Assembly: GCA_902776845.1 (NCBI GenBank)
Contig: CACYRM010000005.1
Span: forward strand, 27,514-70,510
Length of the DNA: 42,997 nucleotides
DNA from: Oscillospiraceae bacterium
GTDB taxonomy: Bacteria > Bacillota > Clostridia > Saccharofermentanales > Saccharofermentanaceae
Reading direction: 5' to 3'
Both the position numbers and the translations under genes were made by a program. Of the stretch, positions 17,834-25,067 are shown piece by piece. How positions within the stretch are numbered: position 1 is the first letter of the stretch; every line of letters begins with the position of its first letter. The notes beneath the pieces are model-generated. The model did not search any database. It was not told where the DNA came from and saw only the letters and a program-made list of their open reading frames with translations.

Positions 17834-19372
17834 ATGAGATCAACATTTAAATGCAAGGCACTGTCTTTATGTCTTGCCTTTTCTTTTATATTTACTTCAT
17901 GTTCCCGGTCTTCACGTGAAATGACTTCGGAAAAGATCATTGACACAGTAGTTGAGAATTTTATGCTGCTGGCGGAAGTGCCCAGACCCTCACATCATGA
18001 AGAGAAGATAAGCGATTTCTTTGTATCGTGGGCTAAGAGCCAAAATCTGAACCCTGTACAGGATAATTACTATAACGTTATGTTCAACGTGCCTGCCACA
18101 AAAGGCTATGAGAATAAACCGCTGGTTATACTGCAGGGCCATATGGATATGGTCGTTGCCGTTGAAGCCGGTAAGGATTTTGATCCTTTGAACGATCCGG
18201 TAACGGTCATCCGGGATGAACAGACAAATACACTTACGGCAGACGGCACTTCTCTGGGCGGCGATGACGGAATAGGATGCGCCATAATGATGTCTGTCGT
18301 TCAGGGGAAGATGGATCACGGCCCTTTGAGAATAATCATTACCACAGATGAAGAAGACGGAATGGAAGGAATGTTTAATATCGATCCTTCCTGGCTTGAC
18401 GGGGCTAAATACCTGATCAACATAGATAATGAAGCGTCAGACAACGTTGTTGTAAGTACTGCTGCAGGTGATTCGGTGCGCATTTCCGGGACGGCCGGTT
18501 TTCATGAAGCCGACGGGGATAAAGCGTTTAAGATCACCCTGTCAGGCCTTACAGGCGGTCATTCCGGTGTGGATATCGATAAGCGGAGACTTAACGGTAT
18601 AAAGGGAATCGGAAGACTTCTTAAGTATATTGATGAGTGCGGAGTCTATTCCGAACTCGCATATCTTGAAGGCGGGACGGCACCTAACGCGATCCCGGAC
18701 AGAGCTGTTTGTGTTATCGTTATTGATTCAAAGGACGGACAGATCTTAATGTCTTCCATAGATGAATATCTTTTCTCGCTTCAGGAAGAGTATAAAGGCC
18801 GGGATGATTCGATTGCGATCGAAGTCAGCGAGGAAAGCACTGTTCCGCAGGTCGTATATCAGGAATACAGGGATAATGCCGTCAGATACATCACGGAGAT
18901 CATTGACGGTATATACACAATGTCAGAAGATATGGAAGGTCTCGTTGAGAGTTCCTCGAACCTGGGTCTGTTTAAGCTTGACGAGAACGGGATCAGCGCT
19001 TCGACATATATAAGGAGCTCTGTTGCCGAGCTTGAGACTGAGATACTTAATTCGCAACTTGAGCTCGCGGAAGAATGCGGATTTGATTCAGAGGCCATGA
19101 AAATGGCTGATCCCTGGCCTTATAATCCTGACAGCAAACTGCTTAAGCTGACAAAGAAGATATATCTCGAACAGAACGGGAAAGAGATAGAGGTAGTGGC
19201 TGTCCATGCCGGACTTGAGTGCGGAACAATGAGCCTGTTATCCCCGGAGCTGGACATGATATGTATAGGCGTTGACCTGATAGATCCGCATACCACCAGG
19301 GAAACGGTTATTCTTGACTCCGTTCCGGTATGCTGGAATCTTCTTTCCGAACTGCTTTTGAGCGTTGATTGA
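17834..19372 (+). CDS. pepD: M20 family Xaa-His dipeptidase (PepD-like), lipoprotein form
   Basis: A 512-aa metallopeptidase of the PepD (aminoacyl-histidine/non-specific dipeptidase) family. The zinc-binding motifs are H103 and D105 in QGHMDM, bridging D144 in LGGDDG, catalytic E173 in TTDEEDG, plus GGTAPNAIPD and HAGLECG in the lid and C-terminal parts. The N-terminus is unusual: residues 1-22 form a signal peptide ending in a lipobox-like TSC (Cys23), whereas PepD is normally cytosolic. It should act outside the cell on dipeptides. ATG 17834 has AAAGAGG at 17822-17828; the in-frame TTG at 17819 overlaps that site. It stands alone after the ABC-HK operon. Confidence 0.9.
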   Translation: MRSTFKCKALSLCLAFSFIFTSCSRSSREMTSEKIIDTVVENFMLLAEVPRPSHHEEKISDFFVSWAKSQNLNPVQDNYYNVMFNVPATKGYENKPLVILQGHMDMVVAVEAGKDFDPLNDPVTVIRDEQTNTLTADGTSLGGDDGIGCAIMMSVVQGKMDHGPLRIIITTDEEDGMEGMFNIDPSWLDGAKYLINIDNEASDNVVVSTAAGDSVRISGTAGFHEADGDKAFKITLSGLTGGHSGVDIDKRRLNGIKGIGRLLKYIDECGVYSELAYLEGGTAPNAIPDRAVCVIVIDSKDGQILMSSIDEYLFSLQEEYKGRDDSIAIEVSEESTVPQVVYQEYRDNAVRYITEIIDGIYTMSEDMEGLVESSSNLGLFKLDENGISASTYIRSSVAELETEILNSQLELAEECGFDSEAMKMADPWPYNPDSKLLKLTKKIYLEQNGKEIEVVAVHAGLECGTMSLLSPELDMICIGVDLIDPHTTRETVILDSVPVCWNLLSELLLSVD

Positions 19373-19390
19373 CAGCCGGAATTGCCCCGC

Positions 19391-19413
19391 GCAACAGCAG
19401 GTTGCTTGTTTTT
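19391..19413 (+). terminator. Weak terminator after pepD-like gene
   Basis: GCAAC (19391-19395) pairs with GTTGC (19401-19405), then TTGTTTTT follows. The stem is only 5 bp. Confidence 0.45.
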
Positions 19414-19440
19414 GTCTCCGGCGAAGAACATACTTATATC
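19412..19440 (+). promoter_or_regulatory. Candidate promoter for XRE regulator
   Basis: TTGTCT (19412-19417) and TATATC (19435-19440) with a 17-nt spacer; each hexamer matches the consensus at four of six positions. Confidence 0.35.
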
Positions 19441-19464
19441 ATAAAACATAAAGGAGACAAGATT

Positions 19465-19908
19465 ATGGAAACCAAAGACGTACTTAAGAAGCTGCGCGAA
19501 GATAATAACATGACACAGGATCAGATGGCCGAAAAGCTTCTGGTGACAAGGCAGGCCATAAGCCGCTGGGAGGTTGGCGACACACTGCCTAACACAGAAA
19601 CGCTGAAGATCATCTCCAGGGAATTCAACGTATCTATAAATACCATTCTCGGAAGTCCGAGACAGCTTATCTGCCAGTGCTGCGGAATGCCTCTTTCGGA
19701 GGATTCCATGATCAGCAAAGAACCCGACGGGAGCTTTAATGAGGATTACTGCACATGGTGCTATACAGACGGTGATTTTGTTTATCAGTCTAAGGATGCG
19801 CTTATCGATTTCCTTATCGGTCATATGCCGAATCCAGAGAATCTGTCAGACAGTGACAGACGTATTCAGTACAACGGATATCTGTCGGAGCTTGATCACT
19901 GGAAGTGA
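19465..19908 (+). CDS. XRE-family regulator with C-terminal zinc ribbon
   Basis: A 147-aa protein. Residues 5-62 form a Cro/C1 helix-turn-helix (MTQDQMAEKLLVTRQAISRW). Residues about 70-147 match the putative zinc-ribbon domain found in clostridial proteins, with Cys pairs near 70-73 (CQCCGMPL) and 96-99 (CTWC), followed by an acidic tail. The cysteines probably hold zinc and could make the regulator sensitive to metal or redox state (inference). ATG 19465 follows AAGGAGA at 19451-19457; a longer in-frame reading from 19369 has no signal to support it. The target genes are unknown. Confidence 0.88.
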   Translation: METKDVLKKLREDNNMTQDQMAEKLLVTRQAISRWEVGDTLPNTETLKIISREFNVSINTILGSPRQLICQCCGMPLSEDSMISKEPDGSFNEDYCTWCYTDGDFVYQSKDALIDFLIGHMPNPENLSDSDRRIQYNGYLSELDHWK

Positions 19909-19917
19909 TTCATTATC

Positions 19918-19981
19918 ACAACTCGTTTTCACTCTTGGGAATCTGTTTCATTTCCAAGATATTTCCTGAAAGAGTTGTTTT
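19918..19981 (+). terminator. Nested hairpin after XRE gene, possible terminator
   Basis: ACAACTC (19918-19924) pairs with GAGTTGT (19972-19978), and inside it CTTGG (19934-19938) pairs with CCAAG (19954-19958). TTTT follows the outer arm. Confidence 0.45.
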
Positions 19982-20105
19982 AAGTAATCCTATAGGTAAT
20001 TTTGTATCATTTATATAAATCGTTTCCTGAATCCGGGATTATAGGAAATAATCAGGAAATGTGTGATTCACTGAATGTATAAATTTTTTACAACAAAACT
20101 ACAGA

Positions 20106-20133
20106 GCGGCAGTTCGGGTACCTGCCGCTTTTT
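20106..20133 (+). terminator. Rho-independent terminator upstream of LytTR operon
   Basis: GCGGCAG (20106-20112) and CTGCCGC (20122-20128) form a 7-bp GC stem followed by TTTTT (20129-20133). The nearest upstream gene ends about 200 nt earlier, so the stem may end a long untranslated tail or a small RNA. Confidence 0.8.
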
Positions 20134-20177
20134 CGTATGGAAATAGTAATTTGTAAGTTTAGAGAGCATTGCGTTTG

Positions 20178-20214
20178 CATTTCACCTTCGAAAAAACGCC
20201 ACTTACCTCATTTC
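20178..20214 (+). promoter_or_regulatory. Paired CATTTC direct repeats, candidate LytTR sites
   Basis: CATTTCACC starts at 20178 and CATTTCGCG at 20209, exactly 31 bp (about three helical turns) apart. The second copy ends just before a poor -35 region. Paired direct repeats on one helix face are the usual binding mode of LytTR dimers. No site consensus was checked. Confidence 0.45.
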
Positions 20215-20236
20215 GCGACACAGGGAGGAAATACTT

Positions 20237-20245
20237 TGCTACTAT
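20237..20245 (+). promoter_or_regulatory. Extended -10 promoter of LytTR operon
   Basis: TGCTACTAT gives an extended -10 with TACTAT at 20240-20245. The -35 is poor (GCGACA at 20215-20220, 19 nt away), as expected of an activator-dependent promoter. Confidence 0.5.
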
Positions 20246-20274
20246 TTGGCCACAAAGCAAAGGAGGTGATAAGG

Positions 20275-20463
20275 ATGATCAAAAAGTTCCTGAACAGCAA
20301 ATGGTGGTATCTGACAGCGGCAATTACGTCTCTTGCAACGGTTGGTTATGCTGTCTATATGGCAAAGATGTATCATGTGATCATGGTGTGGCTCTTTATG
20401 GCTTCAATATTCATGACGGTTTATGAGTTTTGGAAGTTCGCCGTTAAGTGCAGGGAATCATAA
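20275..20463 (+). CDS. Small two-TM membrane protein
   Basis: A 62-aa protein with two hydrophobic helices (about 10-28 and 34-52) and basic ends (MIKKFLNSKWW at the start). It resembles no family I can name. The ATG at 20275 is preceded by a near-perfect ribosome site AGGAGGTGAT (20261-20270), which decides the start over an upstream in-frame ATG at 20137. It opens the LytTR-DUF3021 operon, 42 nt before the regulator, and may be a membrane partner or the regulated product. Confidence 0.75.
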   Translation: MIKKFLNSKWWYLTAAITSLATVGYAVYMAKMYHVIMVWLFMASIFMTVYEFWKFAVKCRES

Positions 20464-20505
20464 TGGTAACATAGATGTATATCTCAGTCGGGAGGCTTTC
20501 GTAAA

Positions 20506-20943
20506 GTGAAAGTTAGTATAGATATCTCAGCTGAATACAAAGAGCCGTTTGCAGTCATTCACACGGACAAAGTGACAGATGAAATACAGCGAATGATCGA
20601 TGTGTTCAGTACAGGCGGGTCACCTGTTACAGCTCTGCAGAATGAGGAAGATATTGTTGTTCTGCAGCCAAAGGAAATATATATGGTGAGAGTGGAGGAC
20701 GGCGACACTGTCATATACGGCGCAAAGCAGAGATTCCGTTCGCGCAAAAGGCTTTACGAGCTCGCGCAGCAGCTCGGCTCCGGGTTTATGCAGATATCGA
20801 AAACAACACTTATAAACCTGTCTTACATGGACAGTATAGAACCCGGTTTCTCCGGCACGCTTCTGCTGAAACTGAAGAACGGGAATAAGGATTACGTGTC
20901 GAGAAAATATCTGCCGGAGTTCAAAAAATTTCTTGGAATATAG
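20506..20943 (+). CDS. LytTR-domain DNA-binding regulator
   Basis: A 145-aa protein with no receiver domain. Residues about 1-45 are a short N-terminal region, and the LytTR DNA-binding domain covers about 45-145 (IYMVRVEDGDTVIYG, LGSGFMQISKTTLINL, KNGNKDYVSRKY). Such stand-alone LytTR proteins are typically inhibited by a co-encoded membrane protein, here the DUF3021 protein 12 nt downstream. Start is GTG at 20506 with GGGAGG at 20490-20495. It probably controls its own operon through the repeats at 20178-20214 (inference). Confidence 0.92.
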   Translation: MKVSIDISAEYKEPFAVIHTDKVTDEIQRMIDVFSTGGSPVTALQNEEDIVVLQPKEIYMVRVEDGDTVIYGAKQRFRSRKRLYELAQQLGSGFMQISKTTLINLSYMDSIEPGFSGTLLLKLKNGNKDYVSRKYLPEFKKFLGI

Positions 20944-20955
20944 GAGGATAATGAG

Positions 20956-21393
20956 ATGAGAAATATAGTTAAAGATCTGCTGAAGAGCACTGTTATTAGC
21001 ATCGGAATGGCTTTTACGATATTCAGCCTGGTATGCGTTGTATTCGACATTATCTATAAAGGCAATTTCAGTCTGGAGAATTATCAGTTAACGAAGATGG
21101 TCATAGGAAGCCTTCTTACCGGTATAGGATTCGGTGTTCCGACAGTTGTATATAACATTGAGAGCCTTCCGGCACCTGTCAAAGTAGTCATTCATATGGG
21201 GATTGGCTGTGTGATCTACACGGTAACGGCTTACGCGGTCGGCTGGTTCGGAGGCGCGGCTTCATTAACTCAGGGACTGCTCATCGCGGGAGTCCAGCTC
21301 CTGGTGGCATTTGTAATCTGGTTCTGCTTTATGCGTTATTACAGGAAAGAAGCTAAGAAAATGAATGAGAAGATACAGTCAATGAAGCGTTAA
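20956..21393 (+). CDS. DUF3021 membrane protein
   Basis: A 145-aa protein with four predicted helices (about 10-32, 45-65, 75-98, 108-128) and a basic C-terminal tail. Length, topology and position right after a LytTR gene match DUF3021, the membrane half of LytTR regulatory pairs, which holds the regulator inactive. ATG 20956 follows TAGGAGGA at 20941-20948. The operon is ended by the hairpin at 21438-21472. Confidence 0.88.
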   Translation: MRNIVKDLLKSTVISIGMAFTIFSLVCVVFDIIYKGNFSLENYQLTKMVIGSLLTGIGFGVPTVVYNIESLPAPVKVVIHMGIGCVIYTVTAYAVGWFGGAASLTQGLLIAGVQLLVAFVIWFCFMRYYRKEAKKMNEKIQSMKR

Positions 21394-21437
21394 CAAAATA
21401 CCTGATTATTGCCGAATTTGCTCTTTTAAGAATATAG

Positions 21438-21472
21438 CCTCCTTCTGTATAATCGCACGGAAGGAGGTTTTT
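21438..21472 (+). terminator. Hairpin-plus-U-tract overlapping the next gene's ribosome site
   Basis: CCTCCTTC (21438-21445) is perfectly complementary to GAAGGAGG (21460-21467), and TTTTT follows at 21468-21472. It should terminate transcripts from the LytTR operon. The right arm is also the ribosome site of the lipoprotein at 21476. Confidence 0.7.
21448..21453 (+). promoter_or_regulatory. -10 box located inside the hairpin loop
   Basis: A perfect TATAAT lies in the loop of the hairpin 21438-21467. Transcription from it would start near 21460, omitting the left arm and freeing the ribosome site. No good -35 was seen. Confidence 0.5.
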
Positions 21473-21475
21473 ATA

Positions 21476-22549
21476 ATGAAAACCGGGAGGATAATAGGAA
21501 TCATATTGGCTGCGTCAATATTCTTTTCCGGATGCAGTTCAAAAACTAAGAATGATGAGACAGTCAAAGGCGGAACAGATGCATTGGGGAGTGCAGATGA
21601 GACCGTGACTGTAACAGAAGAGACAACAACTGAAACTGAGCCGGAGTTATTCGAATTCAATCCGCATGTTTATTCTCAGACACTTGCACAGGAGATACCG
21701 CAGGAATCGTGGGATGCGTTCTACAACCTGTGCGATGCGTTAAGGGCAGGAGAGACGACTTTCAAGTGTTCCAGTCAGGAAGCATATGATTATGCCATGA
21801 ATGTCAGCACATTGGCCAGTCTCTTTCCGCCTGCGTGCCTCAAGGTGACAGGGGAGAGCAATGACGGTACCGTTCCTTATGAGAACGGCATAGGAAGGAT
21901 CTATTACGAAATGCCTGTTGAGGAATATGCCGTAAGACAGGCTGAATTCGAAGAAATGATAACGGACATCCTTAACAGCACGCTCGAAAGTGATGATACG
22001 GACTTTGAGAAGTGCCTGAAGCTTTATCTTTATGTCGCCGAAAACTACGATTACGATTATGATGAAGCCGATAGTAATAGCGGCGACGGTTTTGTCTACG
22101 AGACATTCATGACCAAAAAGGGCGTATGTGTTGATTATGGCGCCGTATACGGGTATCTGCTCCTCCAGGTCGGTATCGATGGCCTTGATATAGGGTGCTT
22201 CGAGCCTGATATGTGTCATGCCTGGACTTATGTGGTCCTTAACGGTCAGGGATATCATGTCGATACCACATGGGCTCTGACCTCATGCTATGAAGGTGTG
22301 GACCAAGTGTATCTGGATTACTTCCTGATGAGTGATGAAGACCGCAATCAGGACGGCTGCCTTGTCCGCGATCTCTCCATGCAGGCGCTTCCGCAGTTTT
22401 TCCTGAGCAATTCATCAATAAAGCTCAGCGCGACAGATGAGACGTATACGTTCCCTGATTTCTCAACATTCGTATCATTGGATGAAGAGAACAAGATCCT
22501 CTATTACGAGGATATGTATGGGGAAATGCACGGAATGCATTACGAGTGA
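21476..22549 (+). CDS. Transglutaminase-like secreted lipoprotein
   Basis: A 357-aa lipoprotein with a signal peptide ending in FSGC (Cys20) and a Thr/Glu-rich linker (about 40-60). A transglutaminase-like (papain-fold) domain follows with an intact Cys-His-Asp triad: C218 in KGVCVDYG, H248 in MCHAWTY and D263 in YHVDTTW. Bacterial members act as proteases, peptide cyclases or cross-linkers of surface proteins; which applies is not visible. The ribosome site AAGGAGG is within the hairpin described above. The 3' end overlaps the convergent nuclease gene by 10 bp. Confidence 0.88.
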   Translation: MKTGRIIGIILAASIFFSGCSSKTKNDETVKGGTDALGSADETVTVTEETTTETEPELFEFNPHVYSQTLAQEIPQESWDAFYNLCDALRAGETTFKCSSQEAYDYAMNVSTLASLFPPACLKVTGESNDGTVPYENGIGRIYYEMPVEEYAVRQAEFEEMITDILNSTLESDDTDFEKCLKLYLYVAENYDYDYDEADSNSGDGFVYETFMTKKGVCVDYGAVYGYLLLQVGIDGLDIGCFEPDMCHAWTYVVLNGQGYHVDTTWALTSCYEGVDQVYLDYFLMSDEDRNQDGCLVRDLSMQALPQFFLSNSSIKLSATDETYTFPDFSTFVSLDEENKILYYEDMYGEMHGMHYE

Positions 22550-23580
22550 TCTAAATAATTGCTGAAAGAGTTTTTATAGATCACGGATTTGCCGTCGCCT
22601 GAGATGCCGAAAACGGGATCGCTGGATGTTCCGGGCTCCATACGGGCAAAGTTCTCTTCGTACATATACATGCGCGAATCTATCATATCAAGTTCGTGAA
22701 GGATCATGGCCTCAGGCGTGCTCGGAAGCCTGATGGCGCCCCATTCCGGCTGGCCGTGATGTGAAGCGAGCATATGCTTTAGCATTGCGACCTGCTCCGG
22801 ATTATATGACCTGCCGCCTGCGGCCTGGTTCTGTCTCCAGACTTCATGGTCTATCATCTCTATTCCCAAAAGGGAATGACCGAAAAGGTTGCCCATGTCG
22901 GTGTATGTCGCTATTCCGGTATCGGATGTCTTGATCTCAACGAGTTTGCCTATGTCGTGGAGTGCCGTGCCGCAGATGAGGAGTTCGCGGTTAAGGAGAG
23001 GGTATACCTCACATATGGAATAGGCTGTCTTAAGCATTCTGTGAGTATGGTATGCCAGACCGCCGTATATGTTATGGTGCATTGTCTTGGCGGCGGAAGA
23101 TCTGGTGAAGTTCTTTATATTTGCTGAGATGATCCTTACGGCCAGCGCGGTAAGTGAGTAATCATCTGCGGGTACTTCGGCGGTCGTAATATCATATTCT
23201 CTTCCTGATGACTTCTTGATAAGGGCGATAATATCGGCAACGAGCCTGGAAGGGTCTTCGGGAGGGAACTTAACAAGCTGCTTAAGTTCGTCCTCCGGGA
23301 GCTTCACGGGGTTGATGTTGGTGATCTTGTAACTCCTGCTGCCCTTGTATTCGGTTACTTCAAGCGTTACTACTGCTGTCGAGCCTTCTTCGATCCCGAT
23401 ATCTGAAAGGTCTTTCCTGGTAGTGTCGAACATCAGCGCGGTAATGCTTTCTGCTCCGTCACTGACCGTTACTTTGAGCATCTGTTTGTTGTTGGCCGTG
23501 GAAGCCTGGGTGATGCCTGAGACCACCAGATCCGTCTCATATGTGCCGAGATTCATTGTCTTAAAACTTACGATTGCCAT
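22540..23580 (-). CDS. YhaM-like 3'-5' exoribonuclease (OB fold plus HD domain)
   Basis: A 346-aa protein. An N-terminal OB fold (about 12-92) for nucleic-acid binding is followed by an HD phosphohydrolase domain (about 165-310) with H178/H180 in GGLAYHTH, H208-D209 in LHDIGK and a later ASHHG. This is the layout of YhaM/CBF1 nucleases, which act in RNA turnover and DNA repair. The start is the ATG ending at 23580 with CAGGAGAT just upstream; an in-frame start 14 codons earlier is passed over. It is divergent from the HAD gene and convergent with the lipoprotein. Confidence 0.9.
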   Translation of the reverse strand: MAIVSFKTMNLGTYETDLVVSGITQASTANNKQMLKVTVSDGAESITALMFDTTRKDLSDIGIEEGSTAVVTLEVTEYKGSRSYKITNINPVKLPEDELKQLVKFPPEDPSRLVADIIALIKKSSGREYDITTAEVPADDYSLTALAVRIISANIKNFTRSSAAKTMHHNIYGGLAYHTHRMLKTAYSICEVYPLLNRELLICGTALHDIGKLVEIKTSDTGIATYTDMGNLFGHSLLGIEMIDHEVWRQNQAAGGRSYNPEQVAMLKHMLASHHGQPEWGAIRLPSTPEAMILHELDMIDSRMYMYEENFARMEPGTSSDPVFGISGDGKSVIYKNSFSNYLDHS

Positions 23581-23652
23581 TTTTATCTCCTGAATATATA
23601 ACTTTTCGCTTAATGTTAGCATTACATACAGCCCAATTCTATAACTTGGTTA

Positions 23653-23680
23653 TTGAATGACGGAAGATTCGTGCTAAAAT
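23653..23680 (+). promoter_or_regulatory. Promoter for HAD phosphatase operon
   Basis: TTGAAT (23653-23658), a 16-nt spacer and TAAAAT (23675-23680) preceded by TGC (extended -10). The start site would be near 23687. Confidence 0.6.
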
Positions 23681-23745
23681 GGGCGCGAGTTGTCCTAATA
23701 ATTGTTTTAGGCTTTGTGCTGATTGTTTATGGAAAGAAAGACAAA

Positions 23746-24402
23746 ATGAGATATAAACTGGCGTGCTTTGATCTCGACGGAACGCTTTTGGATACTTTGG
23801 GCGGTCTTACCCGGAGTCTTAATGCCGCGCGCCGGATGAATAATCTCCCTCTTCAGACGGAAGAACAGGTAAAGTCTTTTATCAACAACGGCGTTGTGAA
23901 GATGATTGAGAGAAGCCTTGCGGCTGATGGAAAAGTTTTTAACGCGGCTCTGAAGGCGCAGCTCCTGAAGGATTATGTCGCATATTACAACTCGCATTAT
24001 CTTGAAGACACCCGTCCTTATAACGGAATATTGGAGGTCCTGATCAGGCTCAAAGCCGACGGCATGCTGCTTGCCTGTATCTCAAACAAGGATGATGAAC
24101 CGGCACAAAGGCTTATTGAGCGCTTTTTCCCGAACGTTTTTGATTATGTCAGGGGTTCTGTGGAAGGAGTTGAGCGGAAGCCGTCTCCTGAGCCCATAGA
24201 ACGCTGCCTGAATCATTTCGGGATCCAAAACAGCGAGGCTGTCTATGTCGGGGATTCAGAAATTGATATAATGACCGCTTTGAACAGCGGAATTGACAGT
24301 ATCAGCTGCACATGGGGTTACAGGACGCGCAGATTCCTTGTCGAGAACGGAGCATTGTTCATCTGTACTGAACCGATCGATCTGAGAAATATAATGAGAT
24401 AA
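23746..24402 (+). CDS. HAD-superfamily phosphatase (phosphoglycolate phosphatase-like)
   Basis: A 218-aa HAD hydrolase. Motif I is FDLDGTLLDT with D9 and D11, followed by a helical cap (about 20-85). Motif II is CISNKDD, motif III the Lys in RKPSPEP, and motif IV VYVGDSEIDIMTA. This matches the Gph/PGP subgroup, which dephosphorylates small sugar or cofactor phosphates; the substrate is undetermined. A longer reading from TTG 23653 would add a hydrophobic segment but would begin on the -35 box, so ATG 23746 is preferred. The ECF S component starts 5 nt after its stop. Confidence 0.87.
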   Translation: MRYKLACFDLDGTLLDTLGGLTRSLNAARRMNNLPLQTEEQVKSFINNGVVKMIERSLAADGKVFNAALKAQLLKDYVAYYNSHYLEDTRPYNGILEVLIRLKADGMLLACISNKDDEPAQRLIERFFPNVFDYVRGSVEGVERKPSPEPIERCLNHFGIQNSEAVYVGDSEIDIMTALNSGIDSISCTWGYRTRRFLVENGALFICTEPIDLRNIMR

Positions 24403-24407
24403 GGCCT

Positions 24408-24926
24408 ATGACTGATAACAGGAAAAATTCAAGGATCAGACCCGATCTGCGGCTGATAGCCGAGTGCGGGATCCTGGCGGCGCTTGTCTTTGCCGGTACG
24501 GAATTAAAGATACCCACGGCTTTGGGATACATGAACTTAGGTGACGGCGTGATCCTTCTGGCATCGTATTTTATCGGACCCGCGGCATTCTTTCCGGCCG
24601 CTATCGGCTCTGCTTTGGGAGATCTTATAGCCGGTTATCCAGCTTACATCGCTCCGACATTTATAATCAAAGGCCTTATGGGCCTTGTTGCGGCGCTTGT
24701 CATGTCCCTGTCCCGCGGGAAGAAGGCTTCTGGTGTGCTGATAAGGATCGCTGCTTCCGTTATGGCTGAGCTTATCATGGTGGGCGGTTATTTTGCTTTT
24801 GAAATGTTTTTATACGGAGCTGAAGCTGCCGGAGGCTCTGTGGTGTTTAACCTGATACAGGCAGGTGTTGCAATAGTTCTTGCGGTGCCCCTGACTTATG
24901 CTGTAAAGATAAAGAGGCAGAAATAA
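24408..24926 (+). CDS. ECF transporter S component (vitamin-binding subunit)
   Basis: A 172-aa membrane protein with five to six helices after a basic N-terminus. Helix 1 contains AECGILAALVFAGT, where the small-residue AxxxA-type surface used to dock on EcfT is visible, and LGDGVILLASYFIGPAAFF is typical of the S-component fold. It takes up a vitamin or precursor with a shared EcfAAT module encoded elsewhere. The overlap with a HAD phosphatase hints at a phosphorylated vitamin or a vitamin that is salvaged (pyridoxine- or HMP-like), but this is inference. Confidence 0.82.
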   Translation: MTDNRKNSRIRPDLRLIAECGILAALVFAGTELKIPTALGYMNLGDGVILLASYFIGPAAFFPAAIGSALGDLIAGYPAYIAPTFIIKGLMGLVAALVMSLSRGKKASGVLIRIAASVMAELIMVGGYFAFEMFLYGAEAAGGSVVFNLIQAGVAIVLAVPLTYAVKIKRQK

Positions 24927-24928
24927 CA

Positions 24929-24945
24929 GCCTGTTTCAGGCATTT
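24929..24945 (+). terminator. Weak terminator after ECF gene
   Basis: GCCTG (24929-24933) pairs with CAGGC (24937-24941) around TTT, followed by ATTTT. Confidence 0.45.
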
Positions 24946-25003
24946 TAATGGCATTAACGCGAAAAGCATTCTATTACTGTTCTTCAATGTTGTTCCGTAC
25001 TAT

Positions 25004-25031
25004 TTGAAAGAACTGCCTGTTAACTTATAAT
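25004..25031 (+). promoter_or_regulatory. Promoter for FAD-dependent dehydrogenase
   Basis: TTGAAA (25004-25009), a 16-nt spacer and perfect TATAAT (25026-25031). The start site would be near 25038, about 30 nt before the ATG. Confidence 0.75.
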
Positions 25032-25067
25032 GTAGACGTATTCCTTTATCTTAGGGGAGATATTTCT

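Larger units (their letters stand above)
19909..20274. other. Long intergenic region with hairpins and LytTR-operon control elements
   Basis: No convincing gene was seen here. An in-frame extension of the small membrane gene back to 20137 has no ribosome site. The region holds, in order, a nested hairpin (19918-19978), an 8-bp inverted repeat TTTCCTGA/TCAGGAAA (20023-20030 and 20052-20059), a strong terminator (20106-20133), two CATTTC direct repeats (20178 and 20209) and an extended -10 (20237-20245). The first half is very AT-rich. Confidence 0.7.

Noticed and set aside
20137..20274. Upstream in-frame start for the 62-aa membrane protein
   Set aside because: No ribosome site at 20137, and it would read through the repeats and promoter; AGGAGGTGAT fixes 20275.
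23653..23745. TTG start giving the HAD protein an N-terminal TM helix
   Set aside because: The extension covers the -35 and -10 boxes; the HAD fold begins right at MRYKLACFDLDG.
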